64,000 nucleotides of DNA from VRUE01 sp963732225 (GTDB taxonomy: Bacteria > Actinomycetota > Thermoleophilia > Solirubrobacterales > 70-9). The translations under genes and the position numbers were made by a program. This document shows, piece by piece, positions 36,622 to 44,569 of this stretch (positions within the stretch are counted from its first letter, which is position 1; the number at the start of each line of letters is the position of its first letter). The notes under the pieces were generated by a model. That model had not been told where the DNA came from. It saw only the letters and a list, made by a program, of their open reading frames with translations, and did no database searches. The DNA lies in the NCBI GenBank assembly GCA_963732225.1, contig CAVSYR010000004.1, positions 1 through 64,000 on the forward strand, in the 5' to 3' direction.

Positions 36622-37662
36622 ATGTCAGAGCAGATCCCGCCCCAGGTGCCGGGCAACGAGGAGGTCGGCCTGGCGCTGCGCCGCTGCTGGCAACCGGTGG
36701 CGCGAGTGCAGGAGCTTGCCGACGGACCGCAGCGAGCGATCCTGCTCGGCGAGCCGCTCGCCGTCTTTCTGACCGAGGGTGGTGATCCGGCGGTGGTCGC
36801 CGATCGCTGCCCGCACCGCGGCGCCTCGCTGGCGCTGGGCGCGGTGGTGGGTGAGAACGTCCAGTGCCCGTACCACGGCTGGCAGTGGGCAGGACGTGAC
36901 GGTCGCTGCCAGCGGATCCCCTCGCTCGCCGACCAGGGCCAGATTCCTCCTGGCGCCCAGGTCCGGGCTTTCCCGGCGCGCGAGCAGTGGGGACTGGTTT
37001 GGACGGTGCTCGAGGAGCCGCTTGGCGAGCCGCCGGTTCTGCCTTGGTTCACGCCAGAGAGCTGGCGCTGGGCCCACGGCGCGCAGTTCGAGCTGCCGGT
37101 CGGGTTTGGGCTGATGATCGAGAACTTCCGCGACGTCGCCCATTTCGCCTTCGTTCACAGGGCCACCCTCGGTGCGATGCCCGAGGTGGTCGAGCCGCTC
37201 GAGGTGGAGCGCGACGGGCTGGAGGTGAGAATGCGCAGGGATATGCGGGCCGGAGTGGACGCCGAGGAGATCTGGGGGTCACTGCGTGAGATCACCTACC
37301 AGACGATCGCTCCCAATCTGACCACGGCTCGACTGCACTTCCTCGACGGCAGCGAGCGCTGCCTGCTGCACGCCGCGCGGGCGATCAGCGCCTCGCAATC
37401 GATCCATTACTGGATCGTGGGCCTGAGCCAGGACTACGACGAGTACACCCTGGAGGAGGTAATCGCCGCCGAGGAGCGGCTCTATCTCGAGGACCGCGAG
37501 ATCACCTCCTCGGTCACCCCGCCCGAGCTGCCGCTCGATCCGAGCGCCGACCTCAGCACCCTCGCCGATCGCTTTACGCTCTCCTACCGGGTGGCGTTTG
37601 CGGAGTTCGTGCGCCGGGCCCGCGCCGGGCGCCCGGCTCATTCGGGGTCGAAGATCAGCTGA
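36622..37662 (+). CDS. Rieske non-heme iron oxygenase, alpha subunit
   Basis: 346 residues. The Rieske 2Fe-2S site is C63-x-H65 (DRCPHRGASLALG) and C82-x2-H85 (VQCPYHGWQWAG). The catalytic iron site shows GLMIENFRDVAHFAFVH, which gives the D/N-F-x-D-V-x-H-x4-H pattern. The family oxidises or demethylates aromatic substrates; the closest style is the phthalate/vanillate/3-ketosteroid group, with electrons from a separate reductase not present here. The AAGGAAGGAG motif sits just before ATG 36616, so the ATG at 36622 is better spaced. The operon with Liv genes suggests it acts on the imported compound. Confidence 0.8.
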   Translation: MSEQIPPQVPGNEEVGLALRRCWQPVARVQELADGPQRAILLGEPLAVFLTEGGDPAVVADRCPHRGASLALGAVVGENVQCPYHGWQWAGRDGRCQRIPSLADQGQIPPGAQVRAFPAREQWGLVWTVLEEPLGEPPVLPWFTPESWRWAHGAQFELPVGFGLMIENFRDVAHFAFVHRATLGAMPEVVEPLEVERDGLEVRMRRDMRAGVDAEEIWGSLREITYQTIAPNLTTARLHFLDGSERCLLHAARAISASQSIHYWIVGLSQDYDEYTLEEVIAAEERLYLEDREITSSVTPPELPLDPSADLSTLADRFTLSYRVAFAEFVRRARAGRPAHSGSKIS

Positions 37663-38450
37663 ACTCGGTTGACGCGGAAGACGATCCGGGCGAACTCAAG
37701 CGCCAGCTGCTGCTCGCTGCCCGGCGGGCGGCCGTACTGGATTCGACGCCCGACGAGCGCGACGTCGCCGGGATCTGCTTCGAGCAGCGACGCTCCCCAA
37801 TGGCCAAAGCCAGAACCCTCGATCACCGTTTGTGCTCCGCAGAGCTCGAGTGGGCCGAGCTGTTCGGGCCACGTGCCTGCCGAGCTCAGCACCTCCGCCG
37901 CGCGCAGGATCCAGGGCACGTGGGCGATCGCGGCATAGGAGTCGATGAAGCAGGCAGGTCGATCATCGACCTGCAGGATCGCGGAAACCTGGGCGAGCCC
38001 CGCAGGTTCCGAGCCCATGTCGAGCTGTCGGGCGATGACTTGATCCGGTGGCTGCCGGCGGGCGCTGAGGATCTTGATCGCCAGCCGATCGGGGCGCTCG
38101 AGCAATGCCTTCACCAACCCCGTGACCGGGATCGTCAGCTTCGGCGGAGCGACGAATGTGCCTGAACCCTGCTTGCGGGTGATCGCTCCGTCGGCAGCGA
38201 GGAGATTGAAGGCCCCTCTGACCACGCTGCGAGAGACGTCGAAGTGTTCTTCGATCTCCCGCTCGGTGGGGAAGGCCGCGCCGGCGCGCCAGTTGCCCGA
38301 CTCGAGGCGCTCCTTGAGAATCTCGCCGAGCTGCGAGTAGAGCGGCACGGTGCTGCGATGATCGAGGGGGCGGACGCCGGCGAGCGGCACCTCCGAGGTT
38401 CGCTTCGGACGGCCGGCACGCTTCCTTCCGTCACGCTTATCGCTGGTCAC
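37638..38450 (-). CDS. GntR/UTRA-family transcriptional regulator
   Basis: 270 residues. An N-terminal winged HTH: LYSQLGEILKERLESGNW, AFPTEREIEEHFDVSRSVVR, GAFNLLAADGAITRKQGSGT. The C-terminal UTRA (chorismate-lyase-like) effector domain spans about 100-265, with HVPWILRAAEVLSSAG and LALEFARIVFRVNRVQLIF. It overlaps the oxygenase 3' end by 25 bases, convergent. It is cotranscribed downstream of livK (26-base gap), so it probably senses the substrate or a product of the transport/oxygenase island. See the paired boxes ATTAGTACC. Confidence 0.85.
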   Translation of the reverse strand: MTSDKRDGRKRAGRPKRTSEVPLAGVRPLDHRSTVPLYSQLGEILKERLESGNWRAGAAFPTEREIEEHFDVSRSVVRGAFNLLAADGAITRKQGSGTFVAPPKLTIPVTGLVKALLERPDRLAIKILSARRQPPDQVIARQLDMGSEPAGLAQVSAILQVDDRPACFIDSYAAIAHVPWILRAAEVLSSAGTWPEQLGPLELCGAQTVIEGSGFGHWGASLLEADPGDVALVGRRIQYGRPPGSEQQLALEFARIVFRVNRVQLIFDPE

Positions 38451-38476
38451 CGAGGCCTGCCCTCAGCCGCGGAGGG

Positions 38477-39679
38477 CTAGCCTTCGTATTTGGGGAAGAA
38501 CCGCGGTGCGACCTTGGTGACGATGCTCGGTTTGCGCTTTGCGTAGTCGTAGATCCACCAGGGGCCGTCTGGAATGTGGCTGTCTGGCGTATAGGCGAGC
38601 TTGCCCATGATCGTCTGATGGGGCTTGGCCTCCAGCCAGTCGGCGAGAGCGTTGCCGTCCACGCTTTCGGTTGCGCTGATCGCATCGAGCATCAGCTGGC
38701 CGGCCGCATAGGAGGCCAGCAAGGCGCCCGATACGTCGGTGTCGACGCCGTTTCGTTTCAGCTCTTCATAGAAGTTCGCGGTGCGCGCATCGGTCGGGTC
38801 GTAGGCAGAGCCGTTGAGGGTGACGTAGATGTTTTCGGTGTTCGGCACTCCCTTGAGCCAGAAGACGCCGTCGAAGGCGCTGGTCGCCGTGATCGGGACG
38901 TCGATGCCGGCGGCGCGGATCTGCTTGATCGCGGCGGCGCCTCCGGGCGGGTAGGAGCTGATGTTGATCGCATCGGCGCCGGAACTCTTGATCTCGTTGA
39001 TCTGAGTCGCGATCGACTCGTCGGAGTTCTTGAAGTCGGCGGAGCCCGCAAGCTTGCCGCCGAGCTCTTCCCAGGTCTTCTGGAAGCCGAACTGATCGAC
39101 CTTGCCGAGGACGATCGAGGTGTCACGCAGCTCGAACGGGTGCTTGATGCCTTTTTCGTGGAGGAAGGTGGCGCGGGACGCGGCCTCGCTGATCAGGCTG
39201 CGGTTGGCGCTGAAGGAGAGCCGGCCCGTGTAGGGCGGTGTGTAACCGGGTTCGCTCGAGCAGAGCGTGAAGTTCAAGAGGTCGTTTTCTTCGGCGACAG
39301 GCGCCCCGGCGGCCGCGACCAGCGCTTCGCAGCTGAAGAGGAGGACGTCGGCTCCCTTTTCGACGACCTCCTGGGTGGCGACCGCGGCCTGCTGTGGGTC
39401 GGAGCGGTTGTCGACTTCGACAATCCGCAGCTTGTGGCCGTGGATACCGCCCGCCGCGTTGGTTTCATCGATCAGCTGCTTGATCGCGGCGATGTTGCTG
39501 TCGTATGGCACCAGGTAGCCGGTCTTGGCGATCGGCGCGCCGATCACAATTTCCTTGGGCAGACCCGAAGTGGAACTGGCGGTTGACTGGTTGCTGCCCC
39601 CGCAGCCGGCGAGCAGGGCAAGGGTGAGCGGGATCGCGGCGACAAACGCGGCTGCTCTGGGTGATCTGATTTTCACCAC
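38477..39679 (-). CDS. Liv-type substrate-binding lipoprotein
   Basis: 400 residues. Lipoprotein signal: basic MVKIRSPR, hydrophobic AAAFVAAIPLTLAL and the lipobox LAGC. The type I periplasmic-binding fold follows: IVIGAPIAKTGYLVPYDSNI, AAIKQLIDETNAAGGIHGHK, VATQEVVEKGADVLLFSCEA, and AINISSYPPGGAAAIKQIRA. It is divergent from the rest of the importer operon by 3.6 kb. Family members bind amino acids, amides or aromatic acids, so the ligand cannot be fixed from the sequence. Confidence 0.8.
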   Translation of the reverse strand: MVKIRSPRAAAFVAAIPLTLALLAGCGGSNQSTASSTSGLPKEIVIGAPIAKTGYLVPYDSNIAAIKQLIDETNAAGGIHGHKLRIVEVDNRSDPQQAAVATQEVVEKGADVLLFSCEALVAAAGAPVAEENDLLNFTLCSSEPGYTPPYTGRLSFSANRSLISEAASRATFLHEKGIKHPFELRDTSIVLGKVDQFGFQKTWEELGGKLAGSADFKNSDESIATQINEIKSSGADAINISSYPPGGAAAIKQIRAAGIDVPITATSAFDGVFWLKGVPNTENIYVTLNGSAYDPTDARTANFYEELKRNGVDTDVSGALLASYAAGQLMLDAISATESVDGNALADWLEAKPHQTIMGKLAYTPDSHIPDGPWWIYDYAKRKPSIVTKVAPRFFPKYEG

Positions 39680-39853
39680 GCTGCTGGGCCGCCGTCGACT
39701 CGGCGCTGTGCGCCGGTAGGCGCCGGATGAGAAGTGGGAGTCATGCTGGGGTAGGGAATTGCGGTGAATCGGCTGGAGTCGGATCGCAGGGGTGGGCGAC
39801 GTGTGGGTTGCCTAGCCCCTGCGACCTGAGGGCGCTGCCCGGGTTGGAGCCAT

Positions 39854-39867
39854 ATTAGTACCGGAAT
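39854..39867 (-). promoter_or_regulatory. Candidate GntR operator upstream of livK
   Basis: ATTAGTACCGGAAT, 175 bases upstream of the livK start; partner of 32980-32993. Followed by CTACCGTAG, itself nearly palindromic. Confidence 0.45.
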
Positions 39868-39930
39868 CTACCGTAGAGAGCAACCTGAGAAAGACACTCG
39901 GCTTGGACGTAACAGATTGGAAGTATCGAG

Positions 39931-39941
39931 ACGTACCGCAA
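39931..39941 (+). promoter_or_regulatory. ACGTACCGCAA box
   Basis: Third member of the 11-bp set. It directly precedes AAGGAG and the ATG of a 29-aa frame. Confidence 0.35.
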
Positions 39942-39951
39942 GGAGCCGGGC

Positions 39952-40041
39952 ATGAGCGCCGGAGCGCAAGCAAGGGTCTGCTCTCCCCGTGCCGGCGCCA
40001 TCGACGCGGAGGAGATCATCGGCGCGCGAGGAGGGATGTGA
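39952..40041 (+). CDS. Possible 29-aa microprotein
   Basis: MSAGAQARVCSPRAG and a short acidic end (AEEIIGARGGM). The start has an AAGGAG motif six bases upstream. There is no homology I can recognise; it may be a leader or spurious. Confidence 0.25.
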   Translation: MSAGAQARVCSPRAGAIDAEEIIGARGGM

Positions 40042-40422
40042 GGCTAAGCCTCAGTGGAGGAAGGGAGGACGCCAGGTTGTTGTAATCCCAGGATTACTTT
40101 GTTGTGGCCCTTGAGGGTGTGTGGCACGGTGGCGCGCGATGGTTCGTTCCCATCCTGCCAGTCGGATAGGTGGCGCCGGACTTGGCCCGCATTCGGGGTC
40201 GGGGTCGGCGCCACCTGCTGATTTGGCGAGCGTCGGGCGAGTTGGGCTTGAGTAGCGGGTTGCGGTGAGCGGCGAGCGGATTCGCGGTCGAGGTGGGGCC
40301 CTGCGGGCGCTGCTCCGTGCGATCTTCTCCGCGCAGGCGGGTGCCGGGCCGGGCGACGGTCTGCGACGCCCGGGTCGCCCGCGGGGTGGGTCGAGTTCGA
40401 GCCGTACGGGCGAAGGGCGACG

Positions 40423-40644
40423 ATGGCGAGGCGGCTGATCCGCACGATCGCGCGCGAGCGCTTCTGGGTCAACGAGCTCGCCGACGGGACCCTGGTCTCG
40501 AAGCACCTCGACAAGCAGAAGGCGATCCGCGCCGGCCGCGAGGCCTGCGAAAGGCGCCGTGCCGAGCACGTGATCCACAACGAGGACGGCACGGTCGCGG
40601 GTCGCAACGACTATGCGGCCCGCCGGAGGGCAGTCGATGGCTGA
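40423..40644 (+). CDS. DUF2188 protein, copy 1
   Basis: 73 residues. RERFWVNELADGTLVSKHL, DKQKAIRAGREACERRRAEH, VIHNEDGTVAGRNDYA are the DUF2188 elements: W-x-V, K-x-x-A, and HVIHnEDGTi...N.Y. It overlaps the HD-GYP gene by eight bases. Two further DUF2188 proteins occur at 50.6 and 52.1 kb. Confidence 0.7.
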   Translation: MARRLIRTIARERFWVNELADGTLVSKHLDKQKAIRAGREACERRRAEHVIHNEDGTVAGRNDYAARRRAVDG

Positions 40645-42067
40645 GCGGCCGGCCCCCACGGCGAACACCCGCGGGCCGATCAGTGCGCGGATCCTGGCGA
40701 CCGACGATCGGCCCGAGGTGCTGCGCCTGATCGACCGCACGCTGGGCGAGCGCTACAGCTGCGACTTTGCCGCCAGCATCGAGGAGGCTCGCGAGAGGCT
40801 CGCCGCCGCCAGCTATGACCTCGCCCTCTGCGACATCCAGAAGCCGGGCGAGCCGGGGCTGGTCCTTGCCGAGGAGATCGTCCGCGGCGAGACCGACACC
40901 GCGGTCGTCCTCGTCACCGGCGAGGACGACCCGCGGATGGCGGAGCGGGCCTTCGACATCCAGGCTCATGGATATCTGGTCAAGCCGTTTTGGCCAGGGC
41001 AGCTGCTGATCACGGTGATGAACGCGCTGCGGCGCCTCGAGCTCGAGGTCGCCCAGCGGGCCCACACGCGGACCCTCGAGCAGCGGCTGCAGATGATCAT
41101 GGACCGGGCTCCGGTGCCGATCTACGTCAAGGACCGCGAGCGGCGCTACGTGATCGCCAACCGGGTGGCGCACGAGGTCGCCGGGATGGCTCCGAACGAG
41201 CTGATCGGCCTCACCGACGAGGCGATCATGTCGGCGCAGGGCGAGCGCACGACTGGGCAGAGCGACCGCCAGATCCTCGAGCAGGGCGGCAGCTACACGG
41301 CCGAGGAGACGATCGAGGTCGGCGCGGAGCAGCGAACCTTCCTGACGGTCAAGTTTCCCTTCATCGACGACAGCGGGTCGATCAGCGGGGTCGCTGGTAT
41401 CTCTACCGACGTCACCGCGAAAAAGCAGGCCGAGGAGCTGCGCGAGGAGCTATCGAGGGAGCAGGCACGGGCAATCGAGGATCTGCGCGCCTCGCGCCAG
41501 GAAACGGTCGAGCGGCTGGTCAGGGCGATCGAGCTGCACGACCCCTCGACCGGAGAGCACGTCAGCCGCATGGCCAGCGTCGCCGCCTTCCTCGGGCGCC
41601 AGCTGGGCCTCAGCCCAGAGCGGGTCGAGCTCTTGCGGGTGGCCGCGCCGATGCACGACGTCGGCAAGATCGCCACCTCCGATGAGATCCTCTGCAAGCC
41701 CGGCGGCCTCACCGTCCAGGAGCGGCGGGAGATGGAGCGCCACACCATGGTCGGCTACGAGATCCTCGCCGGCGCCGACGGTGAGCTGCTGCAGCTCGCG
41801 GCGACAATCGCCCTCACCCACCACGAGCGCTTTGACGGGGCGGGCTATCCGCAGCAGCTGAAGGGCACCGAGATTCCGCTCGAGGGAAGGATCACCGCGC
41901 TCGCCGACGTGCTCGACGCGCTGCTCAGCGACCGCGCCTACCGGCCGGCGCTGGCGGTCGAGGAGGCGATCGCGGTGATCAGGGAAGGCCGCCGGACCCA
42001 TTTCGATCCCGAGGTCCTCGACGCCCTGCTTGACAACCTCGACGAGGCGCTCGCGCTCCGCGGCTGA
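40637..42067 (+). CDS. Response regulator with REC, PAS and HD-GYP domains
   Basis: 476 residues. The receiver is residues 10-130: acidic pocket in RILATDDRPEVLRLI, phospho-acceptor Asp in LALCDIQKPGEPG, Lys in GYLVKPFWPGQ. PAS about 150-270 (MDRAPVPIYVKDRERRYVIA, GISTDVTAKKQAEELREELS). HD-GYP 285-476: HDPSTGEHVSRM, RVAAPMHDVGKIATSDEILC, KPGG, LTHHERFDGAGYPQQLKG. Those motifs are the iron-binding HD-GYP phosphodiesterase, which would degrade cyclic di-GMP. The ATG at 40637 gives the shortest N-terminus that keeps the receiver. Intact frame. Confidence 0.9.
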   Translation: MAERPAPTANTRGPISARILATDDRPEVLRLIDRTLGERYSCDFAASIEEARERLAAASYDLALCDIQKPGEPGLVLAEEIVRGETDTAVVLVTGEDDPRMAERAFDIQAHGYLVKPFWPGQLLITVMNALRRLELEVAQRAHTRTLEQRLQMIMDRAPVPIYVKDRERRYVIANRVAHEVAGMAPNELIGLTDEAIMSAQGERTTGQSDRQILEQGGSYTAEETIEVGAEQRTFLTVKFPFIDDSGSISGVAGISTDVTAKKQAEELREELSREQARAIEDLRASRQETVERLVRAIELHDPSTGEHVSRMASVAAFLGRQLGLSPERVELLRVAAPMHDVGKIATSDEILCKPGGLTVQERREMERHTMVGYEILAGADGELLQLAATIALTHHERFDGAGYPQQLKGTEIPLEGRITALADVLDALLSDRAYRPALAVEEAIAVIREGRRTHFDPEVLDALLDNLDEALALRG

Positions 42068-42107
42068 GCGAGGCCGAGCTCTATCGGCGCCCTGGGGCGG
42101 CCCAGGG

Positions 42108-42432
42108 TCAGCCGCAGATCACCCATCTCTTGCTGCGGCCTTCCCTCTTCAGGGCGCCCTCGCGTTTGAGGCGCAAGGAGGTTGGATACCTGGTTGGTGG
42201 AGATGCCGATGGCAGCGGCGATCTCGGCGGTGCGGATCGAAGGGCTGGCCTCGACCTGGGCAAGGACTTCCTGCTTGCGGGTTGGGCCGCGGCCAGAACC
42301 TGCCGAGCGCGGCCCGTCGGTGCGCCCGGAGGAGCCAAGCACGGCAAGCGTCCGCGCGAGCTTCAGGCGCTCGTCGCCGAGCTCGGCGAGGCGCCGGCGG
42401 ATCAGGGCGGCGGCGTCATCGGTCACGGACAT
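42108..42432 (-). pseudogene. Small winged-helix DNA-binding protein (frame-broken)
   Basis: About 107 residues: MSVTDDAAALIRRRLAELGD, ERLKLARTLAVLG, a Gly/Arg linker, then RKQEVLAQVEASPSIRTAEI, AAAIGISTNQVSNLL and, after a 1-nt frame change near 42180, a basic wing LKREGALKREGRSKRWVICG. The reading A-A-I-G-I-S-T-N-Q-V is a clear HTH. It is convergent with the HD-GYP gene and divergent from nothing close. Confidence 0.65.
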
Positions 42433-42507
42433 CGGGGTCCTTTCGTTGCGGACTGGGCATCGAGAGCGGGTCGTGCGAGCGGAATGGGTTGGATCTGAGT
42501 GCAGGGG

Positions 42508-43683
42508 TCAGGAGCGAAACGCCTCGACCTGATCAAGGCGCAGGGCGGTTTCGATCTCGGCGCTGGCGGCGTCGAGGGGGCGGCCGAGGGACTCCTCGAT
42601 CGCGGCGATGCGGCTGGCGACGGTGCGGCGGTTGACGCCGAGCGCGGCGGCGGCCGAGGAGGCGTTGCCGGCGGCCGCGAAGTAGGCGCGCAGCGTCTCC
42701 TTGGCGACCGCGCCCTGGTCCCGGTCGCCCGAGAGCGGCGCGATGTAGAGCTGATCGAGCGAGGCGAGCAGCAGGTCGTCCTGCAGGGCCGAGGCGAGCA
42801 GGGCGACGTCGGGGTAGTGGACGAGCCGCTCGGGGACGCGCTCGGCGACCGAGAGCGCGGCGCCGGCCTGGCGGTGGCTGAGCCGCCAGCCGCCCAGCCC
42901 GTGGCCGGAGAGCCCGCAGCCGACGCTGACCCGCTCGGGCCAGTCGACCGAGATCAGGAAGTCGATGTCTCGCTCGTCGAAGGGGCGCCTGCCGCCGAGC
43001 CAGGCCCAGGCGCTCTGCTCGTCGGGCTCGGCGAGCAGCAGGCGGCGGTCGAAGTGCTCGCCCAGCGGCGCCAGCGCCGCCGCGGCGCCGGCGCCCGAGG
43101 CGACCAGGGCGAGGTGTTGGGCGTCGAACTCGTAGCCGAGGTCGGCGACGTCGGGGCGCTCGCCGCCGAGCAGGCGGCGCAGCAGCGCGTAGCGGCGGCG
43201 CTCTGCGGTGCAGGGCTCGGCCTCGCTTGCGCGCGCGTGCTCGTACTCCTCGCTGACCGCGACGACGACCCTGTCATAGCGCGCCGCCAGGGTGCCGAGC
43301 GCGGACTTCAGCTCGGCGGTGCCGATCCCGGCGGCGGCGGCCTCGTCGAGCAGGGCGTCGGCGAGCAGGCTGTGGCCGGCGGCGTAGCGGCGCAGGACGG
43401 CCTCGAGGCCGACCCCGTTGCGGGCGGCTAGGCGGGCCTGGCCGAGCAGCTGCACCGGCACCGGCCCGGGTTCGCGCTCGGGGGCGGTGATCGCCGCCAG
43501 GCCGTAGTCGAGGGCGGCGGTGAGGGCGGCGCGCAGGCCGGCGAGGTAGGCGGGGTCGGGGGCGCTGGCCGGGCCGGCGATCGCCTCGATTCGGGCCAGG
43601 GTGGCCTGCTCGAGCTCGGGGCGGCGGGCGCGCAGCCGGCCCTCGAGCGGCGAGCGGTCGTGGCTGGAGGAGGGACGGGGCAT
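42508..43683 (-). CDS. PucR/CdaR-type transcriptional regulator
   Basis: 391 residues from the ATG at 43683. It has RRPELEQATLARIEAIAG, RNGVGLEAVLRRYAAGHSLL, a central GGDEF-like sensor region, and the C-terminal PucR HTH: ETLRAYFAAAGNASSAAAAL, GVNRRTVASRIAAIEESLGR. Family members regulate purine, amino-acid or sugar-acid catabolism in response to a small ligand. It has no adjacent catabolic gene here except the Rieske/Liv island 5 kb away. Confidence 0.8.
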   Translation of the reverse strand: MPRPSSSHDRSPLEGRLRARRPELEQATLARIEAIAGPASAPDPAYLAGLRAALTAALDYGLAAITAPEREPGPVPVQLLGQARLAARNGVGLEAVLRRYAAGHSLLADALLDEAAAAGIGTAELKSALGTLAARYDRVVVAVSEEYEHARASEAEPCTAERRRYALLRRLLGGERPDVADLGYEFDAQHLALVASGAGAAAALAPLGEHFDRRLLLAEPDEQSAWAWLGGRRPFDERDIDFLISVDWPERVSVGCGLSGHGLGGWRLSHRQAGAALSVAERVPERLVHYPDVALLASALQDDLLLASLDQLYIAPLSGDRDQGAVAKETLRAYFAAAGNASSAAAALGVNRRTVASRIAAIEESLGRPLDAASAEIETALRLDQVEAFRS

Positions 43684-43977
43684 CGCTTGCGAAGACGGCG
43701 GGCTAGCGCCCGGTCTGCCTTCCGGCTGAGCCCTTGCCGGGCCCCTCCCCACGCCCGCCGGCAGGGCGTCCGCCCCACCTCTGCCAGTGCCACGTCAAGC
43801 GCAAACCGCTGCTCCCGCTGGTCGCTTTGCGAAAGTTAGGATAACAAGAACACCAGCGCACCATAGCAGCGCCTGGACGGGTGGATGAAATCCTTTGCTG
43901 GCCGTGGAGAATCGATACTGCAACGTACCCGCTCCGCGATCAGGATAGAAGCAACGGGAATTGGCATCGCAGTTTAT

Positions 43978-43991
43978 GCTAACTGATTAGC
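43978..43991. promoter_or_regulatory. Palindromic operator candidate, copy B
   Basis: GCTAACTGATTAGC, a 14-bp near-palindrome (arms GCTAA/TTAGC) 67 bases before the TTG of the small HTH gene. Same site as 24278-24291. Confidence 0.5.
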
Positions 43992-44057
43992 AGGAATTGG
44001 GCAGACGATTGACCTATCGCCCGCCCCAGACGCCAAGCGCCCGATGCCCAGACGCAG

Positions 44058-44240
44058 TTGGCAGCCTTCGCCAAGGATTACGGCAAGCGCCTCGCCGCCT
44101 GGGAAGCGGCCGGCGAGCCGCTGCGCGCCGAGCGCGACAGGGCGATCCGCGCCGCCTACCGCCGCGGCCTGCCGATGGCGGCGATCGCGCGGGTGATGGG
44201 GATCAGCCACCAGCGGGTCTCGCAGATCGTCAGGAGTTAG
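44058..44240 (+). CDS. Small helix-turn-helix protein, copy B
   Basis: 60 residues: FAKDYGKRLAAWEAAGEPLR, AERDRAIRAAYRRGLPMAAI, ARVMGISHQRVSQIVRS. It is the intact relative of 24030-24259. A longer start is suggested by upstream conservation (ATTGACCTATCGCCCGCCCC) but is out of frame; TTG at 44058 is used. By size and tail it would bind the nearby palindrome and act as a repressor. Confidence 0.65.
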   Translation: MAAFAKDYGKRLAAWEAAGEPLRAERDRAIRAAYRRGLPMAAIARVMGISHQRVSQIVRS

Positions 44241-44569
44241 GCGGTGCTCAGCTAATCCAAGTTACGAAGGAGATGTTGGCCGAGCGGATGAGCTGCATAT
44301 GACCCAGGGCTGGGCGGGATTGGATCGCGGAGTGGCCGATCCAAGCTACTCGACCTGCTGAAGCTGGCCGAGCTCGGGGTCGGCTTCGGCGCTGGCCGCA
44401 CTGGCGGAGGAGCTGCGGGCTAGGCAGTGACGCAGCTTTGGGGCCGCTGCCGCTGGCTGGTGCGAGCGCAGGTCCGCGCGAGTGTCGGTTGACTCGGGGA
44501 ATTCTGTAGTAACCAAATTGTTTTGGATTCTCGGTAGAGCGGCGGGGTGCCCAAGCCGCTGCTGCTCAT
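44241..44569. other. Spacer before the HamA-HamB-OLD operon
   Basis: No recognised gene. It includes an AT-richer segment at 44500-44530. I see no repeat or clear terminator. Confidence 0.4.

Larger units (their letters stand above)
39680..40422. other. Regulatory spacer upstream of livK and the DUF2188/HD-GYP operon
   Basis: About 740 bases with two regulatory candidates (39854-39867 and 39931-39941), one well-placed 29-codon frame (39952-40041), and otherwise no recognised gene. The 40050-40400 stretch has frames on both strands without support. Confidence 0.5.
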
